From positions 1 to 48,294 of the forward strand of contig NZ_ALWD01000003.1 in NCBI RefSeq assembly GCF_000582685.1: DNA of 48,294 nucleotides, given 5' to 3'. Both the position numbers and the translations under genes were made by a program. Shown here one piece after another: positions 33,746 to 41,191 of this stretch; positions within the stretch are counted from its first letter, which is position 1; every line of letters begins with the position of its first letter. The notes below the pieces were generated by a model that saw only the letters and a list, made by a program, of their open reading frames with translations, did not search any database and was not told the DNA's origin. Source of the stretch: [Scytonema hofmanni] UTEX 2349 (GTDB lineage Bacteria; Cyanobacteriota; Cyanobacteriia; Cyanobacteriales; Nostocaceae).

Positions 33746-33892
33746 TTTAGGGTACATATGTTGCTAATAAAGTGCATTTTGGTATCTAGAAGTGACACCC
33801 AATGACTCCTACTGACTCCACAACAGCCGTCAACCACCGCAAAAACTACAGTTTTGGGGTACATTTGGGGTCATTTTAGGTACAACTGTTGC
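33746..33892. repeat. Imperfect direct repeats in the region upstream of the relaxase
   Basis: TTTAGGGTACATATGTTGC (33746-33764) and TTTAGGTACAACTGTTGC (33875-33892) are related copies 129 bases apart. GGGGTACATTTGGGG lies between them. They are in the divergent region where relaxosome or operator sites would be expected. Confidence 0.5.
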
Positions 33893-33981
33893 CCCCTACC
33901 GTAAAACTCGTCGAAATCCGCGCTGTACTTGACTTTTCGGCATTTATCTCGACCACTCTGGCTACCGCAAAGGGGTTTTCG

Positions 33982-34032
33982 GGTAGGGCAGACCACATTT
34001 GTGGTGTACTCATTACACTTCTGCGCCCTACC
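33982..34032. other. Candidate oriT / cruciform upstream of the relaxase
   Basis: GGTAGGGCAGA (33982-33992) pairs with TCTGCGCCCTACC (34020-34032) with a two-base bulge. Between them CCACATTTGTGG (33993-34004) is a second palindrome. This nested inverted repeat lies 207 bases before the relaxase start. MobV relaxases nick near an inverted repeat just upstream of their gene, so this is a candidate oriT. The nick site itself is not identified. Confidence 0.4.
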
Positions 34033-34238
34033 GGGTGCCTGCGGCATCCCTCGCCAAAGGCTCGTGACACAGAAGTTCGTTCGCCCTCCGGGGGTTGTTG
34101 CCAGTTGTCGGGTGCTGCTGTTGTTGTTGTAGTGCAGCTATTGGTTGAGTGAAGCTCGCGCATTGTGTAGTTGAGCTGATGTTTTGGGAATACTCCATAC
34201 AAGACAAACAGTGGTGGAGCAACAGCTCTTGGGGAACG

Positions 34239-36137
34239 ATGACAGCATTAGCTATCTTGAGAGTGGAGAAGTTGAAGACTTTTGGTAATCTTGGTGGCAG
34301 CGAGGCACACACCGCCCGGATTCAGGATACCCCAAATGCTGACCCTCAAAAAAAGGAAACCAACATTCGTCTAATTGGCAACCCTCTTGACCCGTCACTC
34401 GAAAAACTGGTAAGAGCCAAAATTGAAAAGGAAACTAAACACACGTTAAAAACTGAGAACTCTTCACGCAAACGAAATAAGGATAAGGACAACCCAAATT
34501 CAAAGAAAATTCGGCTGCGTCCGGATGCGGTATTGTGTTCAGAAATATTCCTTAGCGCTTCCCCTGAATACTTCCGACCCGATAACCCATCAAAAGCAGG
34601 AGAATGGGATGAGCAATTGATGTGGAATTTCGCCAATGCTTCTACCAAGTGGCTACTTGAGAATTATGGTGATAAATGCGTCCGAGCAGAATTGCACCTG
34701 GATGAGGCAACCCCCCACATCCACGCCTATATTGTCCCCATCAACGACAAAACCAAACAACTCAGCCATAAAGCCATGTTTGGGGGAAATGGTAACGAAG
34801 GCAAGATTAAACTCTCCAAACTCCAAGACAGTTATGCCTCTGCACTGGCACCAATAGGTATTTCTCGCGGGGTAAAAGGCAGCAAAGCTACTCACACCCA
34901 AGTTAAGAAATATTATGCGGCAGTTAACTCAGATCCTCTGCTGATGGAATTAGACCGACTGGCACCACAACCAGGTGAAACAGCACAGCAACTATTTGAG
35001 CGCATTAAGGCAGACCCCACAATTCAAACTATCAATCACCAGCTAGCCGATCGCACTCGTGTAATTGAGTTAGAAAAACGGGCATCCCAAAAGGCGATCG
35101 CTTCTGAAAAACTGCGGCAACAACTAGAAAATCGCGTAGCTGAATTGGAATCCGAGAACTTTTATTGGAAAGAGCAAGCTGACCAACTGCGAGATTTACC
35201 CCTGGAAGATGTGGCATGGCATTTAGGACTAGATAAAGCAGATAAAGGAGGGAACCGTTGGAAGGGGTTAGGACAAGTTATCAATATTACTGATTCTAAG
35301 TGGTACGACTTTACAGCAGAAAAAGGTGGCGGTGGGGCTATTGATTTGGTGATGCACGTAAACTCTTGTAATTTTCGGCAAGCTCTAGCTTGGTTGCATG
35401 ACCGTTTTGATGAAGAAGGGATGCTGCGTGCTACTAGAGCTTACGCACAAAAACAAGCTATCAAAATAGTCACTGAAGAACCTGTACCACAGTTTGTGCC
35501 ACCAACCCCGGATGAATCAAAGTGGCTTGCGGTACAGAATTACTTGACTAAAGCTAGGGGATTGCCAGAAAACTTTATCGATGCCCTTCATACCAAGGGA
35601 TGGATTTATGCTGACGAGCAGCAAAATGCTGTGTTTGTGATGCGCGAACTATCGGGAGAAACCACCACTGGCGCGTTTTTACGTGGGACGCGCTTAGAAA
35701 ACAATTCGTTTATGGGATATGCGCTTGGCACAAAACGGACTCTGGGGTGGTTTTACTTCCATTTGGGCGGTAAACCAACGGATGAAATACATTCATGTGT
35801 CATTTGTAAATCTCCTATCGATGCCCTTTCGTGCGCTGCGATAAAGTTGGCTGCAAATTCTGGTATGCAAGAGACGCGGATGATGTTTTTAGCGGTGGAT
35901 AGTCCCAAAAGCTTACCGTTGGATTTTCTCTCTAAAGTAAGAGCCATTACTGTTGCCTGCTCCCACGATGACACGGGACGCTCTATGGCACAAGCTATTA
36001 AAGAATTACTGCCGCATTCCAATATAGTGCAACCACAAGCACTTGATTGGAATGCGGAACTGTTGGAATATTCGCGGCAAGAAAAGGTGCGGATGAAGGA
36101 AGTAGAAAAGAAAAAGAATCGGGGACTGGAACGTTAG
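34239..36137 (+). CDS. MobV (Pre/Mob) relaxase fused to a DUF3991/Toprim primase-like domain
   Basis: The protein has 632 residues from the ATG at 34239; the upstream extension to 34149 lacks the family start. MTALAILRVEKLKTFGNLGG is the typical MobV N-terminus. The metal-binding motif H-L-D-E-A-T-P-H-I-H is at 153-162, diagnostic of Pre/Mob relaxases. A coiled segment (about 260-330) leads to a C-terminal primase-type region: a CHC2-like block with RWKGLGQV...WYDFTAEKGGGGAIDLVM, then DUF3991 (YLTKARGLPENFIDALHTKG) and Toprim (SCVICKSPIDALS ... RAITVACSHDDTGR). The enzyme should nick the transfer origin and may prime the transferred strand. With the coupling-type ATPase it makes the plasmid mobilizable. 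Confidence 0.9.
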   Translation: MTALAILRVEKLKTFGNLGGSEAHTARIQDTPNADPQKKETNIRLIGNPLDPSLEKLVRAKIEKETKHTLKTENSSRKRNKDKDNPNSKKIRLRPDAVLCSEIFLSASPEYFRPDNPSKAGEWDEQLMWNFANASTKWLLENYGDKCVRAELHLDEATPHIHAYIVPINDKTKQLSHKAMFGGNGNEGKIKLSKLQDSYASALAPIGISRGVKGSKATHTQVKKYYAAVNSDPLLMELDRLAPQPGETAQQLFERIKADPTIQTINHQLADRTRVIELEKRASQKAIASEKLRQQLENRVAELESENFYWKEQADQLRDLPLEDVAWHLGLDKADKGGNRWKGLGQVINITDSKWYDFTAEKGGGGAIDLVMHVNSCNFRQALAWLHDRFDEEGMLRATRAYAQKQAIKIVTEEPVPQFVPPTPDESKWLAVQNYLTKARGLPENFIDALHTKGWIYADEQQNAVFVMRELSGETTTGAFLRGTRLENNSFMGYALGTKRTLGWFYFHLGGKPTDEIHSCVICKSPIDALSCAAIKLAANSGMQETRMMFLAVDSPKSLPLDFLSKVRAITVACSHDDTGRSMAQAIKELLPHSNIVQPQALDWNAELLEYSRQEKVRMKEVEKKKNRGLER

Positions 36138-36309
36138 TAAATTGACGAATAGAAGGGGTACGCTCCTACCCGTGTGTTCCATTACACCTCAAAGCAACGC
36201 CTACCCGAAAATGCTTATATAATCGTTACGAGTTTATATATAGGTTTTTCAGCTTTGAACCGAGTTGGTTGCCCTTGTTGCGAGTTACTAATTCTCAATA
36301 AAAGGAAAT

Positions 36310-37356
36310 TTAAGCTTTTGGGACTTCTTGTTCTTCATCCAAAAGCGTTTTGATTTGATTGAGCAATTTCTCCAACGCTTTCTTTTTCTTCGGGTTATCC
36401 CAGACTTTGGATGAACCGAGTTGTTTGCTTAACTCCTTGTACGCTTGTTTAAGTGATGGGGTAGTGTCTGCTTTTTCCTCATTGAGAATATCTCGTATCA
36501 AGAGTTGGATTTCTGTAAGTGATAGATTATCTTTAATTGCTGCAAGCAGTAAAGGAGCGCGTTTGCCCTGATCCTTCACTTTGGCGATCGCACGCGCTTT
36601 GGTGTACTCAATTGACCCTACTTGCAACTCCGCCTTGATATCATCCGGTAAATTGAGTAATGGCAGGCGATTAGTACGGAAGGATTCAGCAGAAAGCCTA
36701 CCAAGGGAGGCAAATACGCCTTCTACTACAACATTTTCTTCATGGCGGATAACGTTATCCGCGCTTGTGTCATCTGAAGAATGGATAACATCATCCTGGT
36801 TGAATTTTTCCTTCTTTTCTTCATGGCGGATAACGTTATCCGCTTGTTTGCGATTAGCCTTGGACATGCGATTGAGCAGGCTGATTACCTCATCCTGGGT
36901 TAAGTTGAGGCGCAGTGCCAGTAACTCCAAAATTCCGATTGTTTCCTCATACGCATTTAAATCTTCGCGCTGGAGGTTTTCAATTAATTGCACCTGCTTA
37001 ACCGTGTCGTCGTCCATTTCCTTGATGACGACAGGCACGAACTCCAACCCGGCCATAATAGCTGCTTTGAAACGACGCTCGCCCGCAATGAGTTCGTAAC
37101 TTCCATCGGTTAGAGTCCGCACGATTAATGGTTCGAGGATGCCTAGTTCTTTAATAGATAGCGAAAGTTCTTCCAACTTTTTGGGGTCAAAATACCGCCT
37201 GGGTTGGGTGGGTGCTAATTTAATTTCCTGGATGGGAATCGTGTTGGTTGATTTATTAGATGGCGTTGCGGGTTCATCTTCACTACCGCCAAACATTAAA
37301 TCTATTGGGTTGGCGTGTTTGAGTTTTGCGGTGTAAGCTGCGTCTTTTTTACTCAC
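36310..37356 (-). CDS. parB: ParB-family CTPase / centromere-binding protein
   Basis: The protein has 348 residues. IPIQEIKLAPTQPRRYFDPK begins the CTPase fold, with GERRFKAA (92-99) and ENLQREDLN (126-134) as nucleotide-binding motifs. Around 160-260 lies the HTH region that reads parS, and the C-terminal ~80 residues should dimerise. An insertion carries ADNVIRHEE twice (172-180 and 199-207); each copy is encoded by the 18-bp palindrome proposed here as parS. It is downstream of parA with 34 bases between, forming a parAB operon. Confidence 0.9.
   Translation of the reverse strand: MSKKDAAYTAKLKHANPIDLMFGGSEDEPATPSNKSTNTIPIQEIKLAPTQPRRYFDPKKLEELSLSIKELGILEPLIVRTLTDGSYELIAGERRFKAAIMAGLEFVPVVIKEMDDDTVKQVQLIENLQREDLNAYEETIGILELLALRLNLTQDEVISLLNRMSKANRKQADNVIRHEEKKEKFNQDDVIHSSDDTSADNVIRHEENVVVEGVFASLGRLSAESFRTNRLPLLNLPDDIKAELQVGSIEYTKARAIAKVKDQGKRAPLLLAAIKDNLSLTEIQLLIRDILNEEKADTTPSLKQAYKELSKQLGSSKVWDNPKKKKALEKLLNQIKTLLDEEQEVPKA
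36745..36762. promoter_or_regulatory. parS: Candidate parS, copy 1 (inside parB)
   Basis: GCGGATAACGTTATCCGC, a perfect 18-bp palindrome. It is identical to the copies at 36826 and 38219 and lies within the parB coding sequence. Perfect palindromes of 14-18 bp near parAB are the usual form of ParB sites. Confidence 0.7.
36826..36843. promoter_or_regulatory. parS: Candidate parS, copy 2 (inside parB)
   Basis: The same perfect 18-bp palindrome as at 36745, 81 bases away. The left flank (TTCTTCATG) is also shared. A degenerate form, GGATAACATCATCC, lies between them at 36783-36796. Confidence 0.7.
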
Positions 37357-37390
37357 AGAACCTCCTAGTAAGTGTGGCAGACCTGTGGGT

Positions 37391-38170
37391 TTAGCCCGAC
37401 GACTCCACTTTTAATTTGTCTAACTCTTTGGCAATCTTGTTTAGGATTTTGACTGCGGCGTGTTTTTTATCATACATTCCCAACGGCATTCTGTGCTCGG
37501 AGGCATCCGCAAAGGCGATGGATTTGGGAATAGCTGGGTATATCGTACCAATTTGGGAAAGTTGTTCTTCAACAGCTTGGAGTGTGCGGGTTTCTTGTGC
37601 GGTGCGGCTGTCGAGCATTGTCGGAATAAACCCAGCAATTTGTAGTCCTTTGTTGAGCTTTTTTTTTACCCTGGCGACAGAAGAGAGCAGTAGGTCTGTA
37701 CCCAGGAAAGATTTAAATTGACACTGAATAGGTACGAGAATGTGGGTAGCAGCAGTTAGGCTGAGAATACTTAAAATGCCAAGCGACGGGGGACAATCAA
37801 TAAGAATAAAGTCATACTCGCCTAGTATGGGAGCGATCGCTTCACTGAGGCGATATTCCCTGGCGGTGGCAGCAGGTAATAAAAGTTCGGCGGCGCTCAA
37901 GTTTATGTTGGTGGGGGCAAGCGCCATACCCTGGATTTTTTCAGGGTAGACAAATAATGGTTCTTCATCAATTATCGCGTTGTAAACAGTTTTTTCTAAT
38001 GATTCGGGGTCTACACCCATGAAATTGGTGAGTGATGCTTGCGGGTCCATATCTACTAGTAGGACGCGGTGCTTGTTGGCTGCGAGATGGTAGCCCAGAT
38101 TGTGGGTCAAAGTTGTTTTGGCAACGCCCCCTGACTGGTTGAATAGCGTGATGATGCGGGTTTTGCTCAC
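37391..38170 (-). CDS. parA: ParA-family partition ATPase (Soj-like) with altered Walker A
   Basis: The protein has 259 residues without an N-terminal HTH, so it is the type Ib/Soj size. The deviant Walker A reads FNQSGGVAKTTLT (10-22): Ser13 replaces the signature lysine of K-G-G-x-G-K-T and Ala17 the second Gly. VLLVDMDPQASLTNFMG is Walker A' and FILIDCPPSLG Walker B. It should drive plasmid segregation over the nucleoid together with ParB. The missing signature lysine may weaken dimer-dependent hydrolysis, or another residue may compensate. The gene starts 49 bases from the third parS copy. Confidence 0.9.
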   Translation of the reverse strand: MSKTRIITLFNQSGGVAKTTLTHNLGYHLAANKHRVLLVDMDPQASLTNFMGVDPESLEKTVYNAIIDEEPLFVYPEKIQGMALAPTNINLSAAELLLPAATAREYRLSEAIAPILGEYDFILIDCPPSLGILSILSLTAATHILVPIQCQFKSFLGTDLLLSSVARVKKKLNKGLQIAGFIPTMLDSRTAQETRTLQAVEEQLSQIGTIYPAIPKSIAFADASEHRMPLGMYDKKHAAVKILNKIAKELDKLKVESSG

Positions 38171-38204
38171 GGTAGTTGGTTGAGAATTTCTTTGTTATTT
38201 AGGA

Positions 38205-38453
38205 ATGAGTCAGATTTGGCGGATAACGTTATCCGCTATATGCGAAAAGGAATTTAATCAAGTTTTTGGTGCAGGCAAAGTTCCGAAGGAACTGCTACGC
38301 GATGCTCTGGAGAAGCTGCCTTACGGCGATCGCCGTGAGAAAGTCTATTGTAAATTTTTAGAATTTTTGTCAGACGATTTGCATAAAAGCCACAATTACC
38401 ATCCAATAGCTTTTAAACGTCAATTTCAAGGAGTGGTAGTGGTAAATATGTAG
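38205..38453 (+). CDS. Small hypothetical protein divergent from parA
   Basis: This is an 82-residue frame whose first codons overlap the third parS copy. The C-terminal part (LEKLPYGDRREKVYCKFLEF and onward) reads like a real protein. The ATG has no well-spaced ribosome-binding site (AGGA abuts it). It could be a real small partition-linked gene or an accident. No family is recognised. Confidence 0.4.
   Translation: MSQIWRITLSAICEKEFNQVFGAGKVPKELLRDALEKLPYGDRREKVYCKFLEFLSDDLHKSHNYHPIAFKRQFQGVVVVNM
38219..38236. promoter_or_regulatory. parS: Candidate parS, copy 3 (upstream of parA)
   Basis: The third perfect copy of GCGGATAACGTTATCCGC, 49 bases upstream of the parA start on the other strand. 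Its position suits both partition and autoregulation of the parAB operon. Confidence 0.75.
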
Positions 38454-38844
38454 TGAAAACTGATATTTACTAACTCAAATTATTCATTTTTAGCTATGGA
38501 AATTTTTAATTATATTTAACTGACTAATTGAACTCTCTATTTGAGAATTTTATGTGGGGTTCTTTTTTGAGGCAATATAGCCAAAAAAACGATGTCTTCT
38601 TCTTTATACTTCGTTTTTCCTCCTCAGGTGGAACAACTTACAGGGAGAAGGTTCCAGCCTGCAAAGGATTGAGCCTCGTTTAGGCGAAATTCTGTCCCAC
38701 TTTACGCTGCTACCCATCTTATCCTTCTTCTTTAGCGACAAGTATTTTTGACAATAATTCGGAAATTCGCGCTTGTATCGTTGTAGTTTAGCAGGTCAGT
38801 GTATTTTTGCGGTATATCGTAAAAAAATTAGGGTTGCTATCTAT
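38454..38844. other. Intergenic stretch before the orthocaspase gene
   Basis: About 390 AT-rich bases with no supported gene. No strong hairpin or promoter motif was recognised. Confidence 0.45.
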
Positions 38845-40854
38845 ATGAATCATAATATCTACGCATTACTAGTTGGTATTGATGAATACGTAAATGTTTC
38901 TCCATTGCAGGGCTGTGTAAATGATATAACTGCAATCAAAGAGTACCTAGAAGGGCGGGTTAATACTGATGGTTACCAGTTACATCTACGTACATTGTTG
39001 AACAAAGATGCTACCCGACAGGCAGTCATTGATGGTTTTCGTCAACATCTGTGCCAAGCTGGAAGTGAAGATGTGGTATTTTTCTACTATGCAGGACATG
39101 GGTCTCAAGAAGAAGCCCCGGAAGAGTTTTGGACTATAGAACCAGACCGACTGAATGAAACCCTGGTTTGTTACGACAGCCGCAGTTTGGGGGGTTGGGA
39201 CTTGGCAGATAAAGAATTGGCAAAGCTGATTGCAGAGGTAGCCCAGAAAAACCCTCAGATTACGATTATTATGGACTGTTGCCACTCAAGCTCTGGCACT
39301 CGTGGTGATATCGAAGCGGACACCGCAGAACGTAAAGCTCCTATTGATAGAAGAAAGCGTCCCCTAGACAGTTTTATCTTTTCCAATAAAGATGCCGAGC
39401 AACTATTAACTGAGCGGAGTCTGGCAACTAATCCCACTGGCTGGACTTTACCACGAGCAAAACATATTTTTCTCGCAGCTTGCCGCGATCGCCAAACAGC
39501 GAAAGAATATAATGTCGGTGGGCAACGTCGGGGAGCATTTTCTTATTTCTTACTCGATACCTTAAAAAAAGCCAATGGCAGTTTAACTTATAGAGATTTA
39601 TTCAAACGCACTAATGCTTTAGTTCGCAGTAAAGTTGCAAATCAATCTCCCCAATTAGAAGCAACAGTACTAGATGATTTAGAACAACCGTTTTTGGGAG
39701 GAGCGATCGCCGGACGCAAACCCTATCTGACTGTCAGTTATCACAAAGATCATGAGTGGGTAGTTGATGGGGGTACGGTTCATGGAATTCCCCAACCTTC
39801 TGGCGATGAAACAACCTTACTGGCATTATTCCCCTTTGACAGTTCCCCCGAACAGATGCAGGAATTGTCAGCAGCGATATGTGAAGCTAAAGTCATTGCG
39901 GTTATGCCGCAGCTGAGTCTAGTGCAGATTAGCGGTATTGAAACTTTAGACCCAGAGATGACTTTTAAAGCAGTTGTCATTAGTCTACCCCTACCGCCTA
40001 AAGGTGTTTTGATTACTGGTGAGTCAGCAGGAGTGAAATTAGCTCGCGCCGCACTGTTGAGCATGAGTCTAGGAAATCAGCCATCACTATACCTTCAGGA
40101 AGTTGGAACTTTTGAAGATGCCGAATTTAAGTTACTGGCTCGTAATGGGCAATATTTGATTACTCGTCCCGCCGATGACCGTCCAATAGTTGCTCAAATT
40201 CAGGGTTATACAGAAAAAAATGCCTTCCAAGCAATTGAGCGATTGGAGCATATTACCCGTTGGACAAATATTGCTGAACTCTCCAGCCCAGCAACCAGTA
40301 GCATTCAAGCTTCGGCAGTGCAAATGGTGATTTATCAGTCAGGGCAAGAGGTTAAAGATGCGACTATTAACTTGCAGTACCAACAGCAAAATGGCAAGTG
40401 GAAAGGTCCGACTTTTAAAGCCAAACTCAAAAATAATAGCAATCAAGAACTTTTTTGCGCCCTCCTGGATTTGACAGACAGCTATGCAGTTAGTCCAGAA
40501 TTATTAGAAACCGGAGGTGTTTGGCTCAAACCAGGCGAGGAAGCTTGGGCATTGGGAGGTGAAAATATCTATCCTACAGTGCGAGAAAAACTTTGGAAAC
40601 AGGGAATAAATCAGAGCCAAGATATTCTCAAGCTGATTGTTAGTACATCTGAGTTTGATGCTACCTTGCTCAGACAAAATGAACTAGACTTACCTTTTTT
40701 CCCGGAAAGAGATCCAGGTCGAGGGCGGGGAACCCTAAACCGTTTGATGAAGCGCGTGCAATCCCGTGACCTGAGATCCGCACCAGAAGAGGAAGTCTAT
40801 GATGACTGGATTACCAGTCAAATCAACATTACTACAGTGCGCCCCAAGGCATAA
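38845..40854 (+). CDS. Orthocaspase (caspase-like peptidase C14)
   Basis: The protein has 669 residues from the ATG at 38845 (MNHNIYALLVGIDEYVNVSP); the frame is open 24 codons further upstream. The p20-type domain has the catalytic dyad His85 in YYAGHGSQEE and Cys146 in IIMDCCHSSSG. The remaining ~400 residues are not recognised as a known domain, apart from a Ser/Thr- and Arg-rich tail (RDPGRGRGTLNRLMKRVQSR). Cyanobacterial orthocaspases cut after Arg/Lys and are linked to cell death and stress. It is followed about 340 bases later by a second, larger caspase gene on the same strand. Confidence 0.88.
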   Translation: MNHNIYALLVGIDEYVNVSPLQGCVNDITAIKEYLEGRVNTDGYQLHLRTLLNKDATRQAVIDGFRQHLCQAGSEDVVFFYYAGHGSQEEAPEEFWTIEPDRLNETLVCYDSRSLGGWDLADKELAKLIAEVAQKNPQITIIMDCCHSSSGTRGDIEADTAERKAPIDRRKRPLDSFIFSNKDAEQLLTERSLATNPTGWTLPRAKHIFLAACRDRQTAKEYNVGGQRRGAFSYFLLDTLKKANGSLTYRDLFKRTNALVRSKVANQSPQLEATVLDDLEQPFLGGAIAGRKPYLTVSYHKDHEWVVDGGTVHGIPQPSGDETTLLALFPFDSSPEQMQELSAAICEAKVIAVMPQLSLVQISGIETLDPEMTFKAVVISLPLPPKGVLITGESAGVKLARAALLSMSLGNQPSLYLQEVGTFEDAEFKLLARNGQYLITRPADDRPIVAQIQGYTEKNAFQAIERLEHITRWTNIAELSSPATSSIQASAVQMVIYQSGQEVKDATINLQYQQQNGKWKGPTFKAKLKNNSNQELFCALLDLTDSYAVSPELLETGGVWLKPGEEAWALGGENIYPTVREKLWKQGINQSQDILKLIVSTSEFDATLLRQNELDLPFFPERDPGRGRGTLNRLMKRVQSRDLRSAPEEEVYDDWITSQINITTVRPKA

Positions 40855-40962
40855 CGCTAATTTTCAAACCCTCATCTGTGTTTTTTAATTATCTATAGAG
40901 GTAGTTGACATTCGTACATTTAGCTGGATTAGCTGTATTCTTAGATAACTGAAGTATTTATA

Positions 40963-41028
40963 AAAGTCAGTCACAAGTCAGTAATCCTCAGACGGGAACT
41001 CAGTATGCAGTGGGGTTTGATGAATATA
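40963..41028 (+). repeat. Upstream element, copy 2 (AAGTCAG repeats)
   Basis: Matches 1561-1637 apart from the loss of one 11-bp AAGTCAG unit and a few substitutions. It has AAGTCAG at 40964 and 40975 and keeps the tail with AGTATGCAGTGGGGTTTGAT. It lies about 165 bases before the caspase-nSTAND-WD40 gene, in the same orientation relative to that gene as copy 1 is to araC. Confidence 0.75.
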
Positions 41029-41076
41029 CAGCGTATTGCAAGTAAATAAAATACACCCCACCCGCGCTATCGCGCA

Positions 41077-41098
41077 CCCTCCCCGCTTGCGGGGAGGG
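41077..41098. repeat. GC-rich hairpin of a cyanobacterial dispersed repeat
   Basis: CCCTCCCCGC pairs with GCGGGGAGGG across a two-base loop, within a longer stretch with GTTGGGGAGGGGTT. This resembles a dispersed repeat common between genes of filamentous cyanobacteria. It may act as a terminator after the orthocaspase gene. Confidence 0.7.
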
Positions 41099-41191
41099 TT
41101 GGGGAGGGGTTCTTCTGTACGTCACCAAGTTTAAATCTGCTGTATCAGTTTCAAACAAGTAGAACAAATAACTAACAAAGGAACTGCTTTT

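Noticed and set aside
33876..34312. Several overlapping frames on both strands before the relaxase
   Set aside because: They arise from the GC-rich inverted repeats; none has a good start or known domain.
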